Positions 1 through 5,497 of a stretch of 5,497 nt of DNA are shown here, piece after piece (positions within the stretch are counted from its first letter, which is position 1; the number at the start of each line of letters is the position of its first letter). The notes below the pieces were generated by a model. It was not told the DNA's origin. It ran no database searches and was given only the letters and a program-made list of their open reading frames with translations. A program made the position numbers and the translations under genes. The DNA comes from DATFXF01 sp035258565 (lineage in GTDB: Bacteria > Acidobacteriota > Terriglobia > Acidiferrales > UBA7541). The stretch is taken from the NCBI GenBank assembly GCA_035258565.1, contig DATFXF010000247.1, forward strand, positions 1-5,497, read 5' to 3'.

Positions 1-1011
1 TTCGCGGAACGTTTCGGCGAAGGCCAGGCGGAAGGTGAGCGAGGTCAACTGGGTGATGTCCGCCACCGCGCGCCAGCCGTTGGGCAACTGCGCCTCGAAC
101 TCCAATCGCGATTCATGCCCGCCCTGCGGCATCCGTACACCGTTTGGGCCGGGCAGGCCGCGGTCGACCACGCCAAAATAGTTGTACGCCATGCGCACAT
201 TTTCCCAAGGCCGGGCGCGGACATTACCGACTTGGCTCCAGCCCCGCCGGCTGAACAGCTGCGCGCCCAAGGTGAGGTCGAACCAGCTCGTGGGCGCCCA
301 ATAGTAGGAATCGCCCAGCACGAAACCCTTGCGCGAACTGTTGCCGAAATCCGGGACCAAGAAACCCGACTGGCGCAGCCTTCGTCCCGCCGGTGCGGTG
401 GCATAGGGAAGATAAACCAGCGGGACTCGAAACAGCCGGAAGTTAGTGTTCACCAGCGCTACATTGCGATCGAGCCGGAGCTTTGCCCTCCGCGCGTAGA
501 ACTTCCAGACCGGCCGTTCCGGGGTGCAGACCGTAATCCAAGCGTGCCGGAGCTTGTAGGTTTGCTCGTCCAAACGCTCGACTTCCCGGGCCTCGACGTA
601 GAGGGGATTGGGACTCACCAAGACATTGGGATTGGGTTGGCGCTGGATCTTGACGCTGCCCCGGACATGGCGGAAAGTGCCATGCCCAGTGCGGACGTTG
701 TAGTGACCCTCGTCGGCCTCGAGGTGCTGCGTCTCGAAATCAAACCGCACATGACCGCTCGCGACCGCCTCGTTGGTCCCTTCGTCGTATCGAACGTGAT
801 CGGCCCGCAGCCGCTTCTCGTCGAAGCGGATATCGACATCCCCGTCCCCGTAGAAGACGTTGCCCTCCTTGCGCTGTTGCTTAGCCTCCAGTTGCATCAC
901 GCCGCGTTCAGCGGGCATGCGCACCTGCGCCGCGGCTGAGTCCGCCAGCAGCATCACCACGGCGAGCAGGAACGCTCTTTGAGTCTTGGATCGCAGAAGG
1001 GAGCTCGACAT
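1..1011 (-). CDS. lptD: LPS-assembly protein LptD, N-terminal part (cut by left edge)
   Basis: Encodes the outer-membrane beta-barrel protein that, with LptE, inserts lipopolysaccharide into the outer leaflet. The 337 visible codons are open to the edge; family members usually exceed 700 residues, so the C-terminal barrel is missing. Residues 1-29 form a signal peptide: basic start, hydrophobic core AFLLAVVMLLA, then DSAAAQ, with likely cleavage after AAA. Residues about 38-125 are an LptA/OstA-like region with repeated beta-strand patterns (GDGDVDIRFDEKRLRADHV, then ASGHVRFDFETQHLEAD). Residues 161-171 (VCTPERPVWKF) and 197-226 (VPLVYLPYA, RQSGFLVPDFGNSS) are family hallmarks leading into the barrel (GDSYYWAP, TLGAQLFSRRGW). 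The ATG at 1009-1011 was chosen because it gives a clean signal peptide; in-frame ATGs at 1030-1032 and 1078-1080 would add 7 or 23 residues, and none of the three has a strong ribosome site. The gene diverges from the sugar transferase gene. Identification is confident; the exact start less so. Confidence 0.93.
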   Translation of the reverse strand, partial: MSSSLLRSKTQRAFLLAVVMLLADSAAAQVRMPAERGVMQLEAKQQRKEGNVFYGDGDVDIRFDEKRLRADHVRYDEGTNEAVASGHVRFDFETQHLEADEGHYNVRTGHGTFRHVRGSVKIQRQPNPNVLVSPNPLYVEAREVERLDEQTYKLRHAWITVCTPERPVWKFYARRAKLRLDRNVALVNTNFRLFRVPLVYLPYATAPAGRRLRQSGFLVPDFGNSSRKGFVLGDSYYWAPTSWFDLTLGAQLFSRRGWSQVGNVRARPWENVRMAYNYFGVVDRGLPGPNGVRMPQGGHESRLEFEAQLPNGWRAVADITQLTSLTFRLAFAETFRE

Positions 1012-1045
1012 GTCCACTTTGCATTTCGCCATGAGAAGGAAAAAT

Positions 1046-1074
1046 AGGCTAACACGCGCGTCCACCTCTCGCAA
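1046..1074 (-). promoter_or_regulatory. Weak candidate promoter for lptD
   Basis: Read on the minus strand, TTGCGA (1069-1074) is followed after 17 bases by TAGCCT (1046-1051), preceded by TGT as in an extended -10. The -35 matches the sigma70 consensus at four of six bases and the -10 at only three. Transcription from here would start roughly 25-30 bases before the ATG at 1011 and would exclude the upstream in-frame ATGs at 1032 and 1080. The match is weak and is offered only because spacing and position fit. Confidence 0.2.
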
Positions 1075-1410
1075 ACGCATCGCGGTTGAGTGGGGCGACT
1101 GCGGCGCACGCAAGTCTCTTTGAACTGATCCTGCTGACGCGGGTTCTCCGGGTCGGCGATTGGGTGCGAATCTGCACCGGGAGAAAACATGCAGTTAGGC
1201 CCGTGCGATGGTAGGGACTCTTTCCCTTCTCTCTACAGCGAGGGCCGTTTGGACCGTACTGGGGCGATGGTTGGCTGTCCCGGAAACTCGATAGCCCGCG
1301 TATCCTTGTTCCGCTCGAAGTGCAGGACGCGTTTGGCAACCTGGAGAAAGCCTTGCGTTTCGTCATGCGAATGCCCAGCGATTGACCCGAGGTTTTTGAT
1401 TGGATCCTAC

Positions 1411-1438
1411 TTGTCAGAATCTACTGACTGTGTATGAT
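1411..1438 (+). promoter_or_regulatory. Sigma70-type promoter for the sugar transferase gene
   Basis: TTGTCA (1411-1416) and TATGAT (1433-1438) each match five of six bases of the -35 and -10 consensus and are separated by 16 bases, slightly under the optimal 17. The site lies upstream of the priming sugar transferase in an AT-richer patch of an otherwise GC-rich region. Transcription would begin near 1445, giving a leader of roughly 215-220 bases before the ATG at 1663. This is pattern matching only; sigma-factor preferences in this organism are unknown. Confidence 0.5.
1413..1428. promoter_or_regulatory. Operator-like dyad inside the promoter
   Basis: GTCAG and CTGAC form a perfect five-base inverted repeat around a six-base centre (AATCTA). 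The repeat overlaps the -35 hexamer and the spacer of the predicted promoter. That size and position would suit a dimeric regulator blocking polymerase, but five-base arms also occur by chance and no regulator gene is in view. Confidence 0.3.
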
Positions 1439-1570
1439 AGGCGGCGGGAAAAGAATACTGTTTCTCTTCAAGCACCATGCCGAAGTGGCTCTTTGCGTCC
1501 CGTGGCCCACTGCTGCTGAGCGCTGACTTGCACTGGCTCCCGCAACTGGGATGCTAACTTTACGCCCGTA

Positions 1571-1611
1571 GGCCCACCCAGGAAAACGCCCGCCTCTTAC
1601 CTGGATGGGTC
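1571..1611 (+). promoter_or_regulatory. Strong hairpin in the leader of the sugar transferase mRNA
   Basis: Left arm 1571-1582 (GGCCCACCCAGG) pairs with right arm 1600-1611 (CCTGGATGGGTC). This gives twelve positions with one G-U wobble and one C-A mismatch at 1577/1605, closing a 17-base loop (1583-1599). It sits about 50 bases before the start codon and about 125 bases after the predicted transcription start. There is no T-run after it, so a simple intrinsic terminator is unlikely. It could be a leader control element, an mRNA stabiliser or a protein-binding site. No known riboswitch class is recognised. Confidence 0.4.
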
Positions 1612-1662
1612 GAAGTTCTGAATTAGATTTGGTTCGCTACCTCTGGGGTAAACGGACCGCTG

Positions 1663-3105
1663 ATGCTTACGCGTCGCTCAAGACTCCTGGGGTTCACCTG
1701 CGCGCTCCAGGACTTCGTGTTGACAGCCTTGGCCTTTCCCGTCGCGTATTGGTTTCGCGCACACCTGCTGAATCGCCTCGCTGGCAGCTGGTTGGCGCAT
1801 CCAGCCATATACCCGCTGCGCGACTACTGGGTGCTGTTCATGGTGATGCTCGTCGTCTGGCCTGTCGCAGGCTATAGCCTGGGGATCTACCGCGAAGTTG
1901 AGCTGCGCGATCGCCGCCAGGTCGCTTACGATGTGGCCAAGCTCGTCGCGGTCGGCCTCCTGCTCCTCAACGCTGGGCTCTACTTGTTCAAGGCCGTCTA
2001 TATTAGCCGAACGTTTGTCCTGACGATCGGAGCTGTTAATTTCGTTTTGCTTACGGCAGGCCGCTGGTTCTTGCTCTCTGCCGGTACTTGGCTCCGCGAC
2101 AAGCTGGAGCGCTACCACTATTTTTTGATCGTGGGTTCGGGTCCCGAAGCACAAAAGCTAGGGGCCCTGATCGAAGAAAGCGAACCGCTGGGAGTGCGTC
2201 TGATCGGATTTATTCACCCCGGCCCGACCCCACCACCGCCCCCGTTAAGTTTGCGGCGGTCCTATGCGATTCTGCCACTCGACAGCGTTTCCACGATCCT
2301 CCACAACCAGGTCGTCGATGAGATCCTTTTTGCGGTGGACATAGAGCAGCTTGGGCGGCTGGAAGCCCTGATGCTTCAGTGCGAGGAGGAAGGTGTCAAG
2401 ACGCGCATTCACCTTGATTTTCTTCCGCGCACCTTCTCCCGCGTCTACCTGGAAAACCTTCGCCATGTGCCCCTGCTTACCTTTGGGAACACGCCGGATA
2501 ATGAGCTGCATTTGTTTGCCAAGCGCGCCGCCGATTTTGTCTTATCTGCGGTAGCGCTCGTGCTGCTTTCCCCGCTGTTGCTTCTCTTTGCCTTGCTCGT
2601 CCGCCTGACTTCGGCAGGCCCCATCCTATATCGGCAAACACGCTGTGGTCTCGGCGGTCGCCGTTTTACCCTCTATAAATTTCGTTCCATGGTTCCCAAC
2701 GCCGATACTCTCCGTCCCGAGTTGGAAGCCTTGAATGAAATGGACGGTCCGGTTTTTAAGCTCACTGACGACCCGCGCTGCACCCAGCTGGGCCGCTGGC
2801 TACGCCGGTTCAGCCTCGATGAGCTGCCGCAGCTCTGGAATATCCTGCGAGGGGATATGTCCTTCGTGGGCCCCCGGCCGCCGTTGCCGGAAGAGGTCGA
2901 AAGGTATGAACCCTGGCAGCGCCGTCGCCTACGGATGCGCCCGGGCCTGACCTGCCTATGGACCCTTGAAGGGCGCAGTCGGCTCAATTTTGACCGCTGG
3001 ATTCGGCTCGATCTCAATTACATTGACAACTGGTCTCTTGCATTGGACTTCAAGATTCTCTTGAAGAGTATTCCGCTTGTGGTCTTCGGGCGGGGAGCCA
3101 GCTAG
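1663..3105 (+). CDS. Polyprenyl-phosphate sugar-1-phosphate transferase (priming enzyme)
   Basis: Predicted to transfer a sugar-1-phosphate from a nucleotide sugar to undecaprenyl phosphate at the inner membrane, the first step of exopolysaccharide or O-antigen synthesis. The 480 residues are a normal length for the large WbaP/WcaJ-type class. Four membrane helices lie at about 11-31, 54-75, 91-110 and 115-139. A Rossmann-like domain follows (LIVGSGPEAQ, 155-164). The C-terminal catalytic domain (from about 287) has KRAAD, a re-entrant helix with S303-P304, KFRSM (339-343), the D386-E387 pair in SLDELPQLWNILRGD, and GPRP (403-406). The DE pair corresponds to the catalytic Asp-Glu of PglC-like enzymes. 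The ATG at 1663 is the first usable start after an in-frame TAG at 1624; its ribosome site is weak (GGA at 1654-1656). Residues 190-194 are five prolines. The donor sugar cannot be read from sequence. The 3' end overlaps the convergent ligase gene. Confidence 0.95.
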   Translation: MLTRRSRLLGFTCALQDFVLTALAFPVAYWFRAHLLNRLAGSWLAHPAIYPLRDYWVLFMVMLVVWPVAGYSLGIYREVELRDRRQVAYDVAKLVAVGLLLLNAGLYLFKAVYISRTFVLTIGAVNFVLLTAGRWFLLSAGTWLRDKLERYHYFLIVGSGPEAQKLGALIEESEPLGVRLIGFIHPGPTPPPPPLSLRRSYAILPLDSVSTILHNQVVDEILFAVDIEQLGRLEALMLQCEEEGVKTRIHLDFLPRTFSRVYLENLRHVPLLTFGNTPDNELHLFAKRAADFVLSAVALVLLSPLLLLFALLVRLTSAGPILYRQTRCGLGGRRFTLYKFRSMVPNADTLRPELEALNEMDGPVFKLTDDPRCTQLGRWLRRFSLDELPQLWNILRGDMSFVGPRPPLPEEVERYEPWQRRRLRMRPGLTCLWTLEGRSRLNFDRWIRLDLNYIDNWSLALDFKILLKSIPLVVFGRGAS

Positions 3106-4588
3106 GGGCCACTGCGCCGATGTGGCGGCGCACCGCTACCGCCACTCCCGCCAGGAACCAAAACAGCATTACCGCTATGGAATCGCCGAAATTGTAGTGC
3201 ACGAGCGAACTGGCTAGAAAGCCCCCCGTTCCGCCAAGAACGCCCAGCACAAGGCCGTAGAGTGCAGGGTCTGCCTGCTGCTGGGCACGCGCTACGAGCC
3301 TCACCAACAGGACCCAATAGACTCCCATCAAAGCGAACCAGGCGATGAGCGCCGGCAGTCCGAGCTCTACGGCTAGTTGAATGGGCGTGGAGTGGAAGTG
3401 CGAGCGCAGGCCATATTTCTTGAATGCAGCGAGGTCAAACCTCCACGAAGAGTCCCGGATGGTATGCATGCCGACACCAAACCAAGGGTGCTCCTTGATC
3501 AGCCGCAGGCCATCTCGCCACATCATCAAACGATAATCCGTGCCCGGATCACTCGGGTCAATTAGGCCTAGGCCCCGCCACTTGTGCATGGCTACGTTTG
3601 TCCCTGCGGCGGCGAGCAAGAGTAAAGCGGGCAAGACCACTCGCACCGACCAACGTCGTACGTGGAACCATACCTGTAGAAGGCACCCGAGCGTCGTTGT
3701 TAACCAGGCGGCCCGCGAGAGTGTTGCTCCCAGCGCGATGGCAAATGCAATCCAGAGCGCAAGGAAACCCAGTCGCAAAGCCGAGCGTCGGTGTCGGCAG
3801 GCCAGCCACAATCCAAAGGCTACCGTAGTCAGGAGCCCTAAAACTTCCGAATAACTTAGGTAGTGGCTGTAAAAGCCGCGGGCGCGGGAAGGTCGTGCCG
3901 GCTCAATGCGCAGCCCTAATTCGTCCACGTTGTTTGGCCGGGGGAGCACGTTCGCTGGCATCACCACGAGGACCGAATCCTTGAAAATCGCAATGCCCCC
4001 GCCATGCACCACGCGCAATCGTAGCGGCTCATCCGGTGGTTTTGCGCGCAAGTGCCTAAGGAACTCTTGTGGCCTGCGGATCCCCTGCCCATCCACGCGC
4101 AGCAGAACATCGTTATCGCGAACCCCAGCCTGGTAAAACGGCGAATCCACCCGAGGCTCACGAACGCGCAGCCCGATGCCCGCGATGTACTCCCACCCGA
4201 CGTACATTACGGTCACTAACCCGGCCAACAGCAGCGTGGCGACGAGTTGTTTGGCCCGTCGCAAACTGAGAATGTTGTGCGCCACGACCAAAACCAAGAA
4301 AATCAAATTTACCTTCCGCATTCCCTCCCAGCTAGACGCGGGTAGGGGCGATCGTGTGGCGGACACCGCACAAAGCAACAAATAGATTAGGAGTGGCAAG
4401 TCTAGCGGTGAACTGTGTAGCGTCCCTTTGCGGACCATCGCCAGCCGCAGGATCCAAACGAAGGCAGCACTCGCGTAGGCGATGTGTGTGGCCGCGATCG
4501 AGACCGGCTGGACCAGGACGAAGAGGAACAGAAAGCCGGTCGCAATGTGGTCGAGTGTTCCGGCAAGATTGCGGATTGCGCTTCCCAC
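3050..4588 (-). CDS. O-antigen ligase/polymerase-like membrane protein with inserted PDZ domain
   Basis: Predicted 512-residue inner-membrane protein of the WaaL/Wzy_C family, which ligates lipid-linked glycan to an acceptor or polymerises it in the periplasm. About twelve helices are visible: five before residue 136 and seven after 247. A large loop (335-402) carries DYRLMMWRDGL, EHPWFGVGMH and SHFHSTPIQLAVELGLP (396-412), the family signature with candidate functional R353, H397 and H399. Between helices 5 and 6 lies a PDZ-like module (about 136-198): GIGLRV, SPFYQAGVRDNDVLLRVDG, a helix RPQEFLRHLRAK, then LRLRVVHGG. With a cytoplasmic N-terminus, both PDZ and signature loop fall in the periplasm. 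Translation starts at a GTG (4586-4588), with an in-frame TGA nine bases upstream and GAGG before it. It follows the glycosyltransferase gene on the same strand and overlaps the sugar transferase gene by 56 bases at its 3' end. Ligase versus polymerase cannot be decided from sequence. Confidence 0.9.
   Translation of the reverse strand: MGSAIRNLAGTLDHIATGFLFLFVLVQPVSIAATHIAYASAAFVWILRLAMVRKGTLHSSPLDLPLLIYLLLCAVSATRSPLPASSWEGMRKVNLIFLVLVVAHNILSLRRAKQLVATLLLAGLVTVMYVGWEYIAGIGLRVREPRVDSPFYQAGVRDNDVLLRVDGQGIRRPQEFLRHLRAKPPDEPLRLRVVHGGGIAIFKDSVLVVMPANVLPRPNNVDELGLRIEPARPSRARGFYSHYLSYSEVLGLLTTVAFGLWLACRHRRSALRLGFLALWIAFAIALGATLSRAAWLTTTLGCLLQVWFHVRRWSVRVVLPALLLLAAAGTNVAMHKWRGLGLIDPSDPGTDYRLMMWRDGLRLIKEHPWFGVGMHTIRDSSWRFDLAAFKKYGLRSHFHSTPIQLAVELGLPALIAWFALMGVYWVLLVRLVARAQQQADPALYGLVLGVLGGTGGFLASSLVHYNFGDSIAVMLFWFLAGVAVAVRRHIGAVAPSWLPARRPQAEYSSRES
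3122..3145 (+). other. Hairpin just past the sugar transferase stop
   Basis: GTGGCGG (3122-3128) and CCGCCAC (3139-3145) are perfect seven-base complementary arms around a ten-base loop, starting 17 bases after the sugar transferase stop codon. It lies inside the 3' coding part of the opposing ligase gene. No T-run follows, so it is not a classical intrinsic terminator, but it could stabilise the 3' end of the sugar transferase mRNA or help pause polymerase. Chance pairing in GC-rich coding sequence is a real alternative. Confidence 0.25.
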
Positions 4589-4589
4589 G

Positions 4590-4596
4590 CTCCCTC
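4590..4596 (-). promoter_or_regulatory. Ribosome binding site deciding the GTG start
   Basis: On the minus strand GAGGGAG lies directly upstream of the GTG at 4586-4588, with GAGG four bases away. The in-frame TGA at 4595-4597 overlaps this site and excludes any longer start, so the GTG is the earliest possible start of the ligase/polymerase gene. Confidence 0.6.
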
Positions 4597-4708
4597 AGCT
4601 CTGCCGCCCGCACAGCATCGCCCAAGCGGCTCGTTGGGCAAGCGCCGCGCGGGTATGTAGGTAGGGGTCGACGGACCCCAAGTGCTCCTCGAAGAGCCTA
4701 AGAGTCAA
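4595..4708 (-). pseudogene. Short orphan coding-like frame, possible gene remnant
   Basis: A frame ending in TGA at 4595-4597, just nine bases before the ligase GTG and in the same frame, reads LFEEHLGSVDPYLHTRAAL followed by AQRAAWAMLCGRQS. Its third codon positions are GC-rich (roughly three quarters), like the real genes here, and the translation looks like the C-terminal tail of a soluble protein. The frame is closed upstream by a TGA near 4740. The only plausible start is a TTG at 4706-4708 without a clear ribosome site; the only ATG is close to the end. It could be the tail of a decayed gene, a tiny protein, or chance. I do not recognise the family. Confidence 0.3.
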
Positions 4709-4859
4709 TGGCCAGCCAATATCGGCATGTCTTCGGGGTCAGTTTGTTGCACTTCTTTGGGCGCTGCTTTTTTATCATAGAAGTGGTCTTGCGCGTTATT
4801 TGCTGCTCTGGGGGGGTCGGCTCCGAGTGTTGGTGCTCTGAGGGGCCTGAAGGATTACC

Positions 4860-5497
4860 TCATCTGGACGAAGAGTTTGGGATATCCCTACGAGGCTCTT
4901 TGCCGAGAACCTCAAAGAAAACGTCTTCGTATTTTTGTGTGACTCCTTCCCAGGTGTATGTTTTTTGTGCTCGCTCTCGAGCTCGTCGCCCTAGCTCCGA
5001 GCGCAAATCCGAATCGCGGATTAGGGTCAGTGTCTTGGCAGCCAAATCGTCCACATCCGGTCGAAAAGCCACTCCACAGTCACCGACAGTCTCTCGATTC
5101 TCTGCGGTGTCCAAATAGAGGACAGCTTTCTCTACCGCCATGGCCTCGATCAGGGCGGGGTGTGTTCCACCCACCTCGCCCGCGTACACGTAAAGGCCCG
5201 CGTTCTTTAATAGACTCCAGTACTGCTTGCCATAGACAGCGCCGGTGAAAACGACACGCGAATCGGCCAGAGACTTAATTCGACCAACGTAAGACCCGTC
5301 GTAGGGGTTGCCGCCTACGATGACGAGCGGCCAATCGGTTTGGACTTGACGATAAGCACGGATGACGAGCTCGGGGTTGTTCTCCGGCTCGAGGCGACCC
5401 GCGTAGAGGACGTATCGCCTCCGAGGCAACTCAAAGCCTTCCAGATCAGCGCCATCTTCAGGAACTTCGGCCCCGTAGGCAATCATGGTGGAACGTT
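4860..5497 (-). CDS. GT4 glycosyltransferase, DUF1972/rhamnosyltransferase type, C-terminal part (cut by right edge)
   Basis: Predicted cytoplasmic GT-B fold enzyme that adds a sugar from a nucleotide donor to the growing lipid-linked glycan. Only 211 complete codons are visible; the frame is open to the edge (RST precedes the first in-frame ATG at 5484-5486), so that ATG is internal and the N-terminal acceptor-binding half is missing. Visible residues 29-40 read VLYAGRLEPENN, the start of the donor-binding domain with R34. Residues 57-63 are LVIVGGN, 82-89 VFTGAVYG, and 107-120 EVGGTHPALIEAMA, with E117 the likely donor-contacting glutamate. VLYLDTAENRETVGD follows (125-139). The VGGTHPALIEAM and LDT-ENRE patterns are typical of the DUF1972 group, which includes rhamnosyltransferases; the actual sugar is not provable. 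The protein ends in a charged tail. It lies upstream of the ligase/polymerase gene on the same strand, which supports a role in the same glycan pathway. Confidence 0.9.
   Translation of the reverse strand, partial: RSTMIAYGAEVPEDGADLEGFELPRRRYVLYAGRLEPENNPELVIRAYRQVQTDWPLVIVGGNPYDGSYVGRIKSLADSRVVFTGAVYGKQYWSLLKNAGLYVYAGEVGGTHPALIEAMAVEKAVLYLDTAENRETVGDCGVAFRPDVDDLAAKTLTLIRDSDLRSELGRRARERAQKTYTWEGVTQKYEDVFFEVLGKEPRRDIPNSSSR

Larger units (their letters stand above)
1012..1662. other. Divergent intergenic region, no convincing gene
   Basis: This 651-base stretch lies between lptD (leftward) and the sugar transferase gene (rightward). Frames within it give low-complexity Arg/Ser/Cys-rich translations without recognisable domains and with weaker third-position GC than the flanking genes. 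It holds the predicted rightward promoter at 1411-1438 with its internal dyad and the strong hairpin at 1571-1611 (both listed separately), plus a small hairpin at 1163-1178 (GGTGC, six-base loop, GCACC). That small hairpin lies just before GGGAGAAAACATG, a ribosome-site-like sequence heading an 82-codon frame (1189-1437) that does not look like a protein. I see no tRNA, rRNA, insertion sequence or CRISPR signal here. Confidence 0.6.
4589..4859. other. Gap between glycosyltransferase and ligase genes
   Basis: These 271 bases separate two same-strand genes. Besides the orphan frame and the ribosome site listed separately, an imperfect hairpin (4820-4846, arms based on CTCCGAG and CTCTGAG with one mismatch and a small bulge) lies just after the glycosyltransferase stop. 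No T-run follows it on the minus strand, so termination there is doubtful. A TATGAT on the minus strand (4772-4777) has no convincing -35 partner. Whether the two genes share a transcript is open; the gap is longer than usual for a tight operon. Confidence 0.4.

Noticed and set aside
115..939. A 274-codon plus-strand frame opposite lptD
   Set aside because: The minus strand gives an unmistakable LptD with signal peptide and family motifs over the same bases; the plus-strand frame is a GC-rich antisense shadow without any domain.
1049..1366. A 105-codon minus-strand frame upstream of lptD
   Set aside because: The translation is Arg/Ser-rich without domains, hydrophobic pattern or a ribosome site, and it overlaps the predicted opposite-strand promoter only at random.
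3134..3143. Minus-strand GGCGGTAGCG resembling the ops/JUMPstart element of polysaccharide operons
   Set aside because: The first ten bases match the enteric ops element, but the conserved T at position 11 is a G. The site also lies near the 3' end of a coding sequence rather than in a leader, where RfaH-type recruitment would be needed.
4819..4847. Hairpin after the glycosyltransferase stop as an intrinsic terminator
   Set aside because: The stem is imperfect and no T-run follows on the minus strand, so I do not call it a terminator.
4708..5118. A 136-codon plus-strand frame opposite the glycosyltransferase
   Set aside because: It is mostly antisense to the clearly recognisable GT4 gene and its Ser/Cys/Arg-rich translation has no family features.
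5484..5486. ATG as a possible true start of the glycosyltransferase
   Set aside because: The frame continues open to the window edge and the visible protein begins in the middle of the GT-B fold (YGAEVP precedes the donor domain), so this methionine is internal.

Overview
The window is GC-rich and comes from a diderm (Gram-negative type) bacterium: it carries part of the outer-membrane LPS translocon gene lptD next to genes for assembling a lipid-linked surface polysaccharide. The form of the LptD sequence (a VYLPYA motif followed by RQSGFLVPDFGNSS) and the PDZ-bearing O-antigen ligase-like protein remind me most of Acidobacteriota. This taxonomic guess rests on family resemblance only.

Layout. 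Bases 1-1011 (minus strand) hold the N-terminal 337 codons of lptD, cut by the left edge. Bases 1012-1662 are a 651-base divergent intergenic region. I see no convincing gene in it, but it has a good sigma70-type promoter (1411-1438) reading rightward, a dyad inside that promoter, and a strong hairpin (1571-1611) in the long predicted leader. Bases 1663-3105 (plus strand) encode a polyprenyl-phosphate sugar-1-phosphate transferase, the priming enzyme of exopolysaccharide or O-antigen synthesis. Bases 3050-4588 (minus strand) encode a 12-helix O-antigen ligase/polymerase-like protein with a PDZ domain inserted in its first large periplasmic loop. It runs tail-to-tail into the sugar transferase gene, overlapping it by 56 bases. 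Bases 4589-4859 are a gap with a short coding-like orphan frame. Bases 4860-5497 (minus strand) are the C-terminal part of a GT4 glycosyltransferase of the DUF1972/rhamnosyltransferase type, cut by the right edge.

How the genes fit together (inference from families and neighbourhood). The sugar transferase would load the first sugar phosphate onto undecaprenyl phosphate, the GT4 enzyme would add a further sugar on the cytoplasmic face, and the ligase/polymerase would polymerise the glycan or move it to an acceptor on the periplasmic face. LptD would insert finished LPS into the outer leaflet. The glycosyltransferase and the ligase share a strand and may be co-transcribed; lptD and the priming transferase diverge from one intergenic region.

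The most unusual feature is the PDZ domain built into the O-antigen ligase/polymerase. Other points of note are the antisense 3'-end overlap, the structured leader of the priming transferase, and a five-proline run in that enzyme.
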